A stretch of DNA of 64,000 bases from the NCBI GenBank assembly GCA_028554795.2, contig CM068842.1, positions 28,163,577 through 28,227,576 on the forward strand. Reading direction: 5' to 3'. Position 1 is the first letter of the stretch. Each line of letters starts with the position of its first letter. The notes below the pieces were generated by a model. It was not told the origin of the DNA and made no database searches. It saw nothing but the letters and a program-made list of their open reading frames with translations. Positions 20,969 through 34,060 of the stretch are shown piece after piece. Source of the DNA: Sinohyriopsis cumingii (Eukaryota; Mollusca; Bivalvia; Unionida; Unionidae). A program made the translations under genes and the position numbers.

Positions 20969-20986
20969 TGGTGGCTCGTCCGATAT
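20969..20986 (+). promoter_or_regulatory. Proline-tRNA-like primer-binding site
   Basis: TGGTGGCTCGTCCGATAT matches the 3' end complement of tRNA-Pro (TGGGGGCTCGTCCGGGAT, the murine leukaemia virus primer site) at 15 of 18 positions, and a gag frame follows. Confidence 0.55.
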
Positions 20987-21059
20987 TTGAATATTTCAGA
21001 GAGATTATACTGTTTTTGAAAGTTGAGTGAGACCAACAAGTTTTCACAGTGACACCTAA

Positions 21060-22020
21060 AGCAGAGGTCTCTGTTTCAGATCCTACCCAGGAAGGATATA
21101 TTCCTTAAGGATGAATTGCTTGTGCTTGCCAGACATTTTTCTGAAACGAAGGCTTCTTTAACGAAATATGAGTTAAAGAATATTCTGGTTTATTATTTGG
21201 TGAAAAAGAGTATTGTTGATAAACGTGCTTTGAATATGATAAAGAAGTCTCTATCTGGTTCTGACAGTTAATTAAGAGAATCGCAGTTTTAAAAGAAGAT
21301 GGAAGAGAGCGTCAACTTGAGCAGGAATTAATGCAAATTCAGGGAGATGATGAAGCCGCTGCAAAAAGATGAAAGAATAATGCCGATGCAAAAACAAGAG
21401 TAAGATAGATAAATGTAAATGCTAATAGAGCACATTATTATTCTGTATACACAACTCCAGGTTTTTATGCTGTTAAAATTTAGGATGGTACTCCCTTTAA
21501 AAGAAAATGAAATAAACATATTTTTATCAGTTTGAGACAATTTATGACAATTTGAAATGGTCAAGACAGCATCGGACTTTGTTCTTGCAAAAGTGTACCT
21601 ATTGGCTAAGCTTGTGAAGTCTACGTTTCGCTCGCAGTGGAACAAAGTTATAATTTGATGAGGTTAAATAATGCATCTTGAAGGGTTATGAGTTGGTGCC
21701 TGAGGCATACCATCTTGAAGGGTTATGAGTTGGTGCCTGAGGCATACCATCAAAGGCTTATAAATTGCATAATGGAATTTAGTCAGGGTCATGTTGAGCT
21801 TGCATGGGAAAAAAGCAACTATTAAACAGGTTGTGTAAAGCCAAGAAGGTTGATAAAGAGTATGATAACATCATATTGATTGAAAAGTTCAAAACTTGCG
21901 TCCATAATGATGTTAAGACCTACCCTGAGGAGATACAGGATGAAACTTTAGAAAATGCAACTGGTGCTCCTGATGACTATTCTGGATTGAAACATTGTGG
22001 TACAGCAGGACATTCATGAC
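21060..22020 (+). pseudogene. LTR-retrotransposon gag fossil (SCAN-like capsid region)
   Basis: Broken plus-strand frames. Near 21,105 they read KDELLVLARHFSETKASLTK. From 21,680 KGYELVPEAYHQRL appears, then ELAWEKSNYLNRLCKAKKVD and LIEKFKTCVHNDVKTYPEEI. The order 'YELVPEAYRQ ... FxREK ... LCxxKxVxxxYxxLxxLILxEEFKxCVxxDxKTYxxE' is that of SCAN-like gag in metazoan LTR elements. A 37-bp tandem duplication (21674-21710 and 21711-21747) shifts the frame. No protease, reverse transcriptase or integrase follows, so the element is truncated. A remnant knuckle may be CGTAGHS near 22,005. Confidence 0.65.
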
Positions 22021-22229
22021 TTTAGAAATGAACTATTTAGGAAAGACTAAGCTGAATTTTTGTTTAATCTGGATCTCACAGGTGCTAGTCAAAGTTGCAA
22101 TAGGACATAGGACACAATTAATTTTACTATATGTTCTCTACATTTGTTTCTCAGTACTGACCTTTCCACTGTGTGACAATCAATACAAATCATATGTTAA
22201 TCTAAAATACCTTCAAAGATGACTTCATG

Positions 22230-25200
22230 GTGAAGTTCTCGTCAAAGGCTGACCTGCTCTTTTTTTAGATGCTGAACTGTCAACATAGCAGCATGTAAAC
22301 AGAACACAGATTTCACTTCCGGATCATCACCAAGGCCTTATTACTCACTGTGCACTGTCGCCGAAATACACACATACAACAACACCCTGAGCTCATATTA
22401 TCAAGAATAAACAGTTACCATTAAATCCCTACCAAAAATGCATAAATAAAACTCTTCTATCACCACCAAAAATGAGACAGGAAAAAATGTTCTAAAAATA
22501 GACTAGAACTACATTCGTGGGTACTGAACTGGAAGTATTAATTGTGAACCGATTCCAGTAGTGACTATGGTTTTTGGTGGGTTCGCACGACATTAATTCT
22601 ATGACACCATGTAAAGGTCTTTATGGAAGTGTGATTATTTTTACTTAATCAGGACAATCCAAGTTTAGACAATCTTCATTTAATATGTACGTAAATCAAA
22701 TAATGTCTGCTGTTGTTTAGTTCTGACGCTGTATGGAATTACGCAATGTATATAACGCATATGCAACCTAATTGTTGAATAATTCACTTAGTTATTACTT
22801 ATTCACTCCTCACAAATGGAACTATAAATATAATTGCATCTCCACTGCCCATTATCATTCAGCAGGAGGACGTTGACCAGTTAACATTGGGGAGCACTGC
22901 ACCTTGGCGTTCGCGTGGCGGCTATGTATTATATCACGAAGACCAAACATGGACCGAATTGTTTGCCCGGGACGACCAAGTGCATTGCAGAATAACTTCG
23001 CTGGAAAGCTGCCTTTGCTGAATCGTTCACTTGGGTGACCTTGAGGGAGTAACATCAGAGCCCTGGCTTGTATCTTGACGAAGTGGTATGTGAGTGCATG
23101 GGAAACATGCTGCATTTGCGGACACAGGGACAGAATTGTAGAAGAAGAAAGACGGAAGTCCGGTAATATCTGCATATCAACGAGTCTCCTGCTATTGAAT
23201 AATAGAGAAAACTACCAGCTGGGATGTTAGCAGTCCAATGGAAGGTTGACCTATGTGGACTGACGATAGCAGCACTGAAAATCAGGTGCTGACTTACCTT
23301 CTGATGACCCCCGGTATCTCAATATTGAAAAGGTCGATCAACGTGCCAAAAGTGCCTAAATGAATTATGCAATTAACATTTTGGCTGGAAACTGCTTTTA
23401 ATAATATCCCCATTTTTCAGTCTCCTAATTTGATCCGTTTGGTTACCGCCATCAGAATTTGTATTCACTAATTGTTATTAAGCGTGATACTAACTATTCA
23501 TAAGTCATTTTGACTTTAACGATTGGTATTTAATTAGTATATCGAATGTACACTCTGTACACTAAATTCCAACTTCAGAATGAATCATTTTCAAAATTTC
23601 TGACTTAGGCGATTTGAACAATTGCACCGGTGACTTACACATTATTGGCATTTTATTGTCCATTTATATAAATGGACTAAATTTGAAATAAGTACGGGCT
23701 GATTTTTCTTGGAGTATGCGACATCCATGGTCGGCTTGCCGAGTTCCTTGCCTCTTTCGGACATTCGTACATGGACGGAGATGTGGAATAATTTCCACCC
23801 GTCCAAATCTTGGTGTCCCGATGTGACGTCATAGTAGGCGACCAATCGCTACTGGCGTCACATACTGATCTAGTTGACACCCTTGCTTTGTTCTGAGAGA
23901 CTGTAATTCGTCTTTGAACATGAGTGTGTGTTGGGTCCATTCCCACTCATGACGGCCCTTCAATCAGGTCGTTAAGGACATATTAGTCCTACGACCTGAC
24001 GGTCTAATTAAATAGTGATCTATGAACACATAAATGCCCGGGGGATGAGTCACACTGCATACATGGTAGTGATAAGACTTAAACATTGTTAATGTTTCGC
24101 TAAAAAGCCAAATCACAAACACACACACACACACACACACACACATTCTTGCTTACATTTGAGAACCGTTTATCATTAAGCTCATCTCTCTTGATATAAT
24201 GTATTTTGTAGTACCGACAAAACCTATAATTGCGGAATTCATTGCTTTTGAGACTGGCTAATGATTTAATAGCAAACCGGTCATTGATCTTATATCTTTT
24301 ATTAGAAATCCCCCAGCAAGGAAAATACTAGTTTTATATTAAATCTATTTGGAAAAATACTGGCCCTAATTCGTTTCTCTTTTGTCCAGCACACCCAACA
24401 TATTTGATTAAGATTAGTACACAACAGCTGTGCCCTGAGCTATTTTGTGAACATTTTTTTTCCCTTTTGCTTGTCATTATGTGATTGACTTCTATCATGA
24501 CTATAGTTTATTAAAACCATTTCTGGACGAAATCGTGACAAATATGATTCCTTGGGCTCTGATTTGAATGGGTTTTATAGTTTGCATCTGAAAATGCAAA
24601 TACTTAAAAATAAATTCAACCTACAACACAATAGAGCTGAGGGAAATAATGTAGTTTGCTTCTCGGAACTCACTTTGATCTCAGTGTAGCAAAAGACATT
24701 CTAAAAATACAAGAGCCAGAGAAACAGAGAGTAACATATTTGAAAAAGCAGCTAAAGAGACATATCATTTAAAATTGAATGAAAATATGGCTTCCCAGAA
24801 ATCTTCAAATTATCGACTTTATCCAAAATTGACGAGGCAACAAGCACATTCAGCAAAGTTAATGAACCTATTTTGATTTTAGAAGTCCAACTATTTTCCC
24901 GACATCATTATTTATGAGCAAAAATGGCTTGAAAGGTACTTAACAATTCGCTACCATAGCGGTTTCTATCGAAACTCAGTATCACTAACTGTTGGGATTC
25001 CTTTGGTTTCCTTGCTAGGACGTTTACTATTCCAATTTTGCTTCAACTATATAGAAGACATTTTAACCTCGTACGGGAGACTGTTTGCTGATACTTCTAT
25101 TTCAACTTCTTCTACAGACTCTAAAAAGGATTATAAACAATGATCTCGAAGAAAAATTTAAAACATGGGCAACAGGTTTGTTACTTGTAACATTGGAAAA

Positions 25201-25380
25201 CAATCATTTTATTAGTTACAAAGAGGCAAACTGGCTTTTCTTTCTGATGTCCTCTTCGATAATATGAATTTTTTGCCTGCTGTAAGTTATATACACTTTG
25301 GAATAATATCTAAGTCGGAACAAGTTTGGTCAAACTATATATACTGCTCATACGTTAAAGCTTAGAATATGCTTCTGATT
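22230..25380. other. No supported gene; (CA)n near 24115-24145
   Basis: A more GC-rich patch at 22,850-23,180 holds a 106-codon minus frame (22855-23175) without a recognised domain. A second patch at 23,680-23,960 is similar. Both might be old exons or repeats, but nothing supports either. Confidence 0.4.
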
Positions 25381-27030
25381 TCTGGGATGAATGTACTGTT
25401 CTGTTGAAAATTCGGAAATTTAGAAACAAATTCGAATGGAAGTGTACCAATTTATTGTTCAAGAGAGTCTCTTAATGGACGAGTTGTTTGGGAAACTCCT
25501 GCATAATGAAGAAAATTAAGAAATCACCATAACATATTCTATTCTAAATAATTAAGTACCTAACTATATAACAACCCTTTTCCTCAAAAGTGATTTCAGG
25601 AATCTCATTATCGTCTACGTAACTTCCAAAGCATCCCATTAATCTCCACCAGACTTCAGATTGTTTTGACCTTCTACGTTCTACGATGGAAGTTTGGTAA
25701 TCTGTACTTGACAACATCAAGAATCTCCAAAACATACTATATTGTATTCACCTTTCTCTAATCCAGTTAAGGTTTTCGCCGTATTATGATATTAGCAAAC
25801 GTCACAATGATTTTCTGTAGTTCCTTCGAATTCGTCTTTATAGATTGAATTTAGTAAACTTTCCCACATCTGATTATAGTTGCAACAGTGATGTTGATTG
25901 CGTTTGTGTCGATTGCATTCAATTGAAAATCCAATGATTCTAGTTCTTTCAACACACTCCTTAGATTTATTATCGAAAGGTGTGGCACTAAGAAAAGAGA
26001 TAAATTCCGTAATATTCCTTACTGTCCCGAAATATACCCACGAAACTAGTCGTTTTTAATACTTACAATTATCATCCAAGTACTACATGTATATAATAAA
26101 CTAAATAGACAATAGTGACTGTAACCAGTGCGATGTCATTTTTCTCTTTCATCTATCCGTCTTTCTAATATTTTGGCTATTTACATAGCTATTTGTTCAT
26201 TCTCTTTTCCTTTCAAATGTTACATGTTTCTTTTCATATACGAACTTGTTTAAATTGATCCTCGAATATATTAGAATTATTTAAAACCGAAAGTCATCTG
26301 TGAATCATTTTTTATTGTTTTGATAGGACTAAGAGGATATAGTCAAGTCGTGACCAATCACATACTAAGAGGATATAGTCAAGTCGTGACCAATCACATA
26401 CAAAGAGGATATAGTCAAGTCGTGACCAATCACATATTGTTTAATGAAAATGAGATAAAAATATTTCAAACCCCTTCCCCCAAACGATGTAGACAAGCTG
26501 TCTCGATTCATCTGTCTAATTACAATGAAACATGCCCTTGCAGGCACATTCATCAAAGACCCTTGTTCTTAAAAGCATCAATAAGTCCCTTTCTCTTGTA
26601 TCTGCAATCACTATAAACCTCCGTAAAAAATTGGAACTATCGATAAATGTTATAAAAGTTAAGTGGCTCCATGCGTTTGTTGTGGACGGGTTTGTAATTA
26701 GGATTGCTTGGCTTGAGACTTATCAGCTTCAAATGATGACATTATTTTTCATCACAAATTATTTCCACAATGTCATAATATAAACGAATGTCCACTACTA
26801 TGCACGTTGCACGAACTATGATCTGGAACACTTAGAAAGTTGTTTAAAGTCACTAGAAGCACTATAACTAAAATTAGATCCATTTTGCTTCTATGATATC
26901 AGAAATATCTATGCCACTTATGTTTAGGCACAAAATGTTGCGTTTGACCTTTAAATTAAGGGACGTTTATGACACACTTCTAACAAAAGTTCGAGTAATT
27001 GGCCTTGCTAAATTTTCTCTTTTCTTCTGT
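25380..27030. repeat. Ancient duplicate of 9.42-10.16 kb, with insertions
   Basis: 25,380-25,660 matches 9,420-9,690 (CTGTTGAAAATTCGG, CTCATTATCGTCTACGTAAC, CATCCCATTAATCTCCACCA). 26,680-27,030 matches 9,830-10,160. About 1 kb of unrelated sequence intervenes. Confidence 0.6.
26329..26435 (+). repeat. 36-bp direct repeat, three copies
   Basis: Three near-identical copies of AAGAGGATATAGTCAAGTCG followed by TGACCAATCACATA. The frames across it on both strands are products of the repeat. Confidence 0.9.
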
Positions 27031-27189
27031 CAGGTACCACTATCACAGAACGACAATGTCATGGCTGGGAGACAGAGATATCATTTCCCTTTCTAAAACA
27101 AATCCCATCCAGCTTAGTATGGAATTAATGTAACGTCGGATGAGTACATTCGAAAATATGGTGACTTTTGGTGCAGTGTCATTGTTGTT

Positions 27190-27440
27190 GTTGTTGTTGT
27201 AGGGTTTAACGCCATTTTTCAGCACACGATAGGCTATACATGGCGGCCAGTATTAATGGTGGAGGAAGAACCCGGGAAAACCCCCGGAAAGAACCACCAA
27301 CCCAGGAGAAGCTACTGGCAAGCTTTCTCACATATCCACGTTGGCTGAATCCGAGACTCGAACACACGAAGACAGAGGTGAGATGGCAGTGATCCGTAAC
27401 GGAGAACGCTTTAGACCACTCGGCCACTCGGGGCCCCGCA
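27190..27440 (-). mobile_element. tRNA-derived SINE, family 2, copy 2 (minus)
   Basis: Minus-strand head with GTGGCCGAGTGGTCTAAAGC and GTGTTCGAGTCTCGGATTC. The body includes CTTCCTCCACCATTAATACT and GGCCGCCATGTATAGCC; the tail is AAAAATGGCGTTAAACCC plus a CAA run. It resembles lophotrochozoan SINEs with a conserved central domain. Confidence 0.8.
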
Positions 27441-28345
27441 GTGTCATTGTGACGTAGTGTTTTGCTCAACTTCTAGTATTATGATCAACGTCTGTTTTCA
27501 TATCTATTTCATTACTTCAAGCACACTCGTAGTAATATTTGATGTATGACTGCAAAGCAAAGAAAAGCGAAACAAGAGAAAGCATAAAGACGAACAAGAA
27601 ACCCCCCAAAAGATTTCTTTTTTTTTATAGTTTGTATTGGATTTGAGGGTGAATTGAAGATTGTATTTAAGTACGGTGCATAATTATATGGGACATTGCT
27701 ATCTGAATGTTTAAGAGGCATTTAGTCTGTCAGATACAACTTACAAATGCATTACTGATTTTCTTTCTTATCGTGACAGTTTGTAAATGAACTGTATCGA
27801 GGCAGCTTTAGAACATAATCTGATTCGTGAAGCTGTAAAAGCAACCATCTGTTTTGTAAGCTTATACATTTGTGTCTACATGATTTTATATACTTGGCAT
27901 GTCCCTTGTCGAGAATCATTTTCGTGCTGTAATAAATAATTACTGAAATGAAGCACTTTCAACATGCAAAGCAGCTTTGGTCGTCAACAAAACGTATAGA
28001 GAACACTTTTTTATTATATCTCGAAACGGCAATTCTTGTATCAATTTTCCCAAGGTTGCATGCCTTTTTGATCGCATCTCCTAAGTAAAACAATTAAAAA
28101 ATAAGCAATTCAACACTAGACATAGAGTTTCATTTGTTATTTCTCGAATAGTTTTCAAAATCAATATAGTTTTTTTTATATCAGTACAGAGTGCAGAAAT
28201 CATATGCAGAAAATCCCTGTTGATTACATTATACGTAGATACTGTCCCCATATCTTTTTTAAGAAAAGGTCAAGTTTGAGAAAAATCTCATAAACGATAG
28301 TTGTAACTATCAATAGGCAAATAGTGTTGCTTCAACCAGTGTTGA
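27441..28345. other. No supported feature
   Basis: AT-rich DNA without recognised genes or repeats. Confidence 0.45.
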
Positions 28346-28347
28346 TT

Positions 28348-28975
28348 TTAAATGAAATTAATGAAACGAGTCGAATACGTTCTAGATTTTGCGAGATTCA
28401 GCGAATAAAAAGCTTGAAAATGTTAAACGAGTTTCAAACATATGATTTTGAATAAGTCAAAATGTAATATGTCCCTTATCACGTAATGAGAAATGTGTAT
28501 TTCAATGTGACAAACTACAAAATATTGTCTTGAAATTACTTTAAAATACAGTCAGAATAGTCGGTAATTGCGCATTTACACTGATAAGTGTTACAAATAG
28601 AAAAATATGATATGGGTATATTAACATTAATATATAGTAAAGCCAACATTTACACTCACTGCTAACTTTGTACTTATTTTGCAGAGTCCATTCTCTGAAA
28701 ACAAATAACCAGGTAACAAATTACACACGCTTCTTATCTATCATTACATATACTAAAAACGTACCGATTATCATATAATATATTTGTACTGTTTGTTCCT
28801 TTAAAATAACAGCAATAAAATGAGCCCTTTATACCATATACAAGATTTTCTTGTCGTTTGATGTATTTTTGAGATACGGAAAGAGTCCGAATCAGGTGTC
28901 GTTTAATTCGAAACCTTCTTTGTTTGAATACTTGTTTTGTTTGGCATTATTTGCGCATCTTACTTTAAGGGATAC
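28348..28975. repeat. Dispersed repeat R1, copy 3
   Basis: Has the AAATGAAATTAATGAAACGA start, then TTTTGCGAGATTCAGCGAATAA, and the same order as copies 1 and 2. It stops at CTTACTTTAAGG, where the 42-bp minisatellite begins. Confidence 0.75.
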
Positions 28976-29620
28976 ATTACCCATCTACATGTGAATACAG
29001 ATAATAACAGTGGATACATTACCCATCTACATATCAACGCAGACACTTGCAGTAGATACATTACCCATCTACATATGAATCCATACAAGATCAGTAGATA
29101 CATTACCCATCTACATATGAATCCATACAAGATCAGTAGATACATTACCCATCTACATATGAATCCATACAAGATCAGTAGATACATTACCCATCTACAT
29201 ATGAATCCATACATGATCAGTAGATACATTACCCATCTACATATGAATCCATACATGATCAGTAGATACATTACCCATCTACATATGAATCCATACAAGA
29301 TCAGTAGATACATTACCCATCTATATATGAATCCATACAAGATCAGTAGATACATTACCCATCTTCATATGAATCCATACAAGATCAGTAGATACATTAC
29401 CCATCTACATATGAATCCATACAAGATCAGTAGATACATTACCCATCTACATATGAATCCATACAAGATCAGTAGATACATTACCCATCTACATATGAAT
29501 CCATACAAGATCAGTAGATACATTACCCATCTACATATGAATCCAGACAAAAGCAGTATATACATCACCCATCTACATATGAATCAATACAAGAGCAGTA
29601 GATACATGTGGAAACTACTG
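28970..29620. repeat. 42-bp minisatellite, about 15 copies
   Basis: The unit is AGATACATTACCCATCTACA followed by TATGAATCCATACAAGATCAGT. Being a multiple of three, the array reads open on both strands: a 14-residue repeat RYITHLHMNPYKIS on plus and CRWVMYLLILYGFI on minus. Edge units are the most diverged (AATACAGATAATAACAGTGG at left). There is no evidence of expression; coding is unlikely. Confidence 0.9.
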
Positions 29621-29704
29621 AGCACCGACAAGGATGAAACGATGGCAATGAAAATGGTCGGTCTGACTCCATGTTGGGTGCCTTTTGCCAAAATGCTGTA
29701 GGAT

Positions 29705-30830
29705 ATACATTTACAAAATGTTCTGGATAACTATTGATCGCATTCCACAATGGTAAAATTGATTCGAAGAATTTGTGACCGTTATGAAAATCCTGCTTCC
29801 ATTCTAGTGGATTCTTTTTTGGTGTGTATCTGATAATGAAATTAATCTTTATTTGCTATAAATCCGACGCAGAAGCCTAAACCTTGTATTAAAGACGAAC
29901 ACATTTCAACGGTAATGATATAACCCGATTCATATGAGGAAAGGCGGTAACCATAAAAAAATGTGATTTTATCACGTAGTATATATTATTGTGTGATAGG
30001 TATCTTATAAGGGTGAGAAATACATCACCTTTATCAAAAGAGAGTCGATTTTAATGCATTAATTTGGGACGTGAGGCGGGGGGGGGGGTTTGAGGGGAGC
30101 AGATAATCATAAAGAGAGAACACATGAAGTACCTAAACGTCACAAGTCAAAGGAGTATCCGAAAAATAACGTTTAAACACTCCATGTGGTTTCACTACAA
30201 GATTTAATTGAAAAATATTTTGATATATTTCAGGTGATCTATTGAAATCTATACAAAATTTCATAATTTTCCAAACATGCATGTATGTACTTTTAACTTT
30301 TATTTTATTTGTATTTGTCATTAAATGTTGATATTCTAAATATTCGGTCACATATAATAATGATTTTCAATAAAATTCAGTCGATTCCCCCTCCCCCGCA
30401 ACAAAAATCGTATTAAACGAGTTTATGGAATTCGTGAAGCAAAACATGATTCTGACATTTGGTATACATCTTACTTTGACGTTATATTTTTCATAAGAGT
30501 AAGGAGGTAAATTGTATACGCGCAGTAAGTCGAGTCTATCTGCAAACAATGCAGACCATGATCTGCCGTCGCATAATGCGTCGATATTACATTTTCGGGG
30601 ACTATGCTGTTTTCTATATTGATTACTTCTAGCAAATTGTATAGACCCAGATATACCTACCCTAATATTAGGCGATGGTAAATCAGGTTTGCTTAGTTTG
30701 GAGCTGAACTCGACTTATAAGTGAATATACGTGGCAGTTATTTGGTTTTTGTCCTAAATGTTTTTAAGACAGGTAGGTGCATGTAATATTAACAAATATT
30801 TTTTCAATCCCTTTCATTTTCAAAATTCGA
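29705..30830. other. No supported feature; G-run near 30,078
   Basis: Contains a homopolymeric G run in an AG-rich stretch at about 30,065-30,100. Otherwise unremarkable AT-rich DNA. Confidence 0.45.
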
Positions 30831-30833
30831 TAC

Positions 30834-31086
30834 GGGGCTCTGAGTGGCCGAGTGGTCTAAAGCGCTCTCCGTTACGGATCACTGCCATCTTATCTCTGTC
30901 TGCGTGGGTTCTAGTCTAGGATTCGGCCATTGAGGGTATGTGAGAAAGCTTGCCAGTAGGTTCTCGTGGGTCAGTGGTTCTTGCCGGTGTTTTCCCGGGT
31001 TCTTCCTCCACCGTTTATGCTGGCCGCCATGCATAGCCTATCGTGTGCTGAAAAATGGCGTTAAACTCCACAACAACAACAACAAC
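30834..31086 (+). mobile_element. tRNA-derived SINE, family 2, copy 3
   Basis: GAGTGGCCGAGTGGTCTAAA, then GCGTGGGTTCTAGTC and CTTCCTCCACCGTTTATGC, ending GAAAAATGGCGTTAAACTCC and a CAA run. Nearly the reverse of the 27.2-kb copy. Confidence 0.8.
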
Positions 31087-31378
31087 GTCAATTCGATACT
31101 AGTTTTATTCTTTTTCTTTTTTATGTTTTAGTGAAGAGTCATCTTATCTTGCATGGACTGATATAGGAGGACGGTTTAGGTGTAATTCCCTATTACACCA
31201 ATATCATAATATAACAATAAATCATATCTTCAGATATTTTAAATAATGTTCTTTTTATTTCAGGAGTTATCCATTTATATAAAAAAGTCCAGAATCAACA
31301 TCTAAACGCAACATACTATACTAGTTTTTGGCACACTTATCGTGCTGAATGAAGCCGTGGAAAAAATACCAAACGATT

Positions 31379-34060
31379 GTGACAATGTCAAGTCAACGGA
31401 GAAAGAAAGAGCATATAATAAGAAAAGGTCTTCAATACGTTTCACGAAGTCCATCCAGGTTCCCAATGAGATTACCATACCTATCGATACAATTCGTTAA
31501 TCTGCTTTTCAAGATCGATCAATTCACTATAATTATCGTATGCAATAATTATAGGTTACTGCATTTGTATGGGAAAATAGGAACGAGTTTTCGGAATGAA
31601 TACTGCACGAACTTGTGAGTGCAGTATATCCTTCCGACAAAACGAGTTTATATTTTCCCATACAAATGCAGTAACCTTTTTATTATATGTTCATTTTTTT
31701 ATTCTACCTAAGGTTTAATTATATAAACACGATACACTACAAGAAACAACGTAAATGAATGAATGCCGTATTCCAAACTAAATACACAAGCGCAGATTTG
31801 ACATTACAAAATAACATCATTATTAATGCGCACATAACTCCGCCCAGATAAATTTGAACTTAGTCGCGCGCTCGACATAACTTTCGAAAGAAAATGGCGT
31901 GTCTAGTTAAAATTGAAATTTGCAGCCATATTGTGAATGGATGCGCATTGCAACGACTTTTCCATTTGATCTGGAGTGAATATATTTTGGTATTTTGTTT
32001 CGATTCGACGAAGGTTTGTGATTTTGGACTGGATTCATCTGTGCGAATTATACATGAAATACATCGTATTGAAGTGGCGTGGGAGAAGCGTATTTACGTC
32101 TGCAAATGTGTTTCTGTTTCTGTCATTGAATGTTTAAAATCATGACGTGGGAAAATATGAAGTCTTTCAATTGCAATTATCAAAAAGACGCTATGGAATT
32201 TAATGTGTATTTCATTTTGAGTGCAGTAAGGAGGACGCAATTGCACTTATCATCGAAATTACAGCACACTTTCGAAATGTGTAATCCAGATTGAAAACCT
32301 ATGTCATGGCTCATGTAATTCGGATTTGCAGAATTAAGAAAAAACATTTTGAGGAAATTCAGGATGTAAAACTGTAAGTATATTTTATTTTGCCATTCTT
32401 ATCACCAGATAAAGAATACAGTATATTCCTTGTCACTTGTATGTTATTTGTAAGGACATAATCGTCCGTCTCTTATGTAATGTAGCTAGCCTAAATCCGT
32501 AACATTGTATCAATGCGGAATGTGCCAAAACAGCTGGGTTTTTTTTGTTGCAGTCCACGAAACATGTTTTAGTTCATTCAGAAACAAATTTAAATAACCA
32601 CAACGTAAAGAGCCTCTTACGCGAGTGTATATGATTTGTTTACAAATCAAAAGTACTGATGTCAGCGTCATTGTTTGTTTACAGTAGAAAGTAGTTCCTT
32701 TATTCACGTGAATGCTATATGTGTATTGTCGCGCGCGTTCAGTATCGGGGAATACTGAAAAATTCCGACAATGTAAAGTTAACGGGGGAAAAAATGAGCA
32801 TATAATAATTATAGGTTACTGCATTTGTATGGGAAAATAGGAACGAGTTTTGGGATGGAATACTGCACGACCTTGGGAGTGAAGTATATCCTTCCGACAA
32901 AACGAGTTCATATTTTCCCATACTAAGGCAGTAACCTTTTTATTATATGCTCATTTTTTAAATTCTACCTAAGGTTTAATTATATAAACACGATACACTA
33001 CAAGAAACAACGTAAATGAATGTATGCCGCATTCCAAACTAAATACACAAGCGCATATTCATCATTACACAAATCAACATTATTACTGCGCACATGACTC
33101 CGCCCAGATAAGTTTGAACTTAGTCGCGCGCTCGACATAACTTTCGAAAGAAAATGGCGTGTCTAGTTAAAATTGAAATTTGGAGTCATATTGTGAATGA
33201 ATGTGCATTGCAACAACTTGTCCATTTGATCTAGAATGAATAGATTTTTTGTATTTTTCTCGATTCTAGGAAATTTCGTGATTATTGACTGGATTTGTAT
33301 GTGACGATTCCACATAAAATACATGAGATTTAATAAGCTAGGGAGAAGAGTGTTGACATCTGCAAATGTGTTTCTATTTCTGTCATTGAATGTTTGAAAT
33401 CATAATGTGGGAAAAATATGAAGTCTTTCAATTGCAATTATCAAAAAGACGCTATGAAATTTAACGCTTATTTCATTTTGAGTGCACTAAGGAGGATGCA
33501 TTTGCACTTATCATCGAAATTATAGCACACTTTCGAAATGTGTAATCCAGATTTAAAACCTATGACATGGCTCATGTAATTCGGAATTGCAGAATTAAGA
33601 AAATACATTTTGAGGAAATTCAGGATGTAAAACTGTAAGTATATTTTATTTTACCATTCTTATCACCAGCTAAAGAAGAGAGTATATGACTTGTCATGTG
33701 TTTGTTATTTGTAAGGACATTATCTTGCGTCTGTTATAAAATGTAGCTAGCCTAAATCCGTAACATTGTATCAACGCGGAATGTGCCAAAACAGCTGGTA
33801 TGTGGCAGTCCACGAAACATCTGTTTTAGTTCATTCAAAAACAAATTTAAACAACCACAACGTAAAGAGCCTCTTACGCGAATGTACATGATTTGTGTAC
33901 AAAATCAAAAGTGCTGGCGTCTGCGTCCATTGTTTGTTTACAATAGAAAGTAGTTCCTTTATGCACGTGAATGCTATATGTGTACTGTCGCGCGAGTTCA
34001 GTATCGGGTAATTGTGAACGATTCTGACAATGTAAAGTTAACGGGGGGAAAAAAAATGAC
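31379..34060. repeat. Tandem duplication of a ~1.26-kb unit carrying a long palindrome
   Basis: Two units start at 31379 and 32768 with GACAATGTAAAGTTAACGGG-like sequence. A third start at 34027 is cut short. Each unit contains a fold-back: GGTTACTGCATTTGTATGGG at the left (31551 and 32813) and its reverse complement at the right (ending 31677 and 32938), with arms of roughly 65-75 bp. The first unit has about 125 extra bases inside the left arm flank. Short frames inside (31894-32145) are not kept in the second unit. Confidence 0.85.

Noticed and set aside
22855-23175. 106-residue minus frame in a GC-richer patch
   Set aside because: No domain, duplicate or splice evidence; recorded only as an oddity of composition.
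28970-29620. CRISPR array
   Set aside because: Direct tandem units with no unique spacers, in an animal genome.
28937-29701. 254-residue repeat protein
   Set aside because: The frame exists because the minisatellite unit is a multiple of three; the opposite strand is equally open and no start or splice context supports it.
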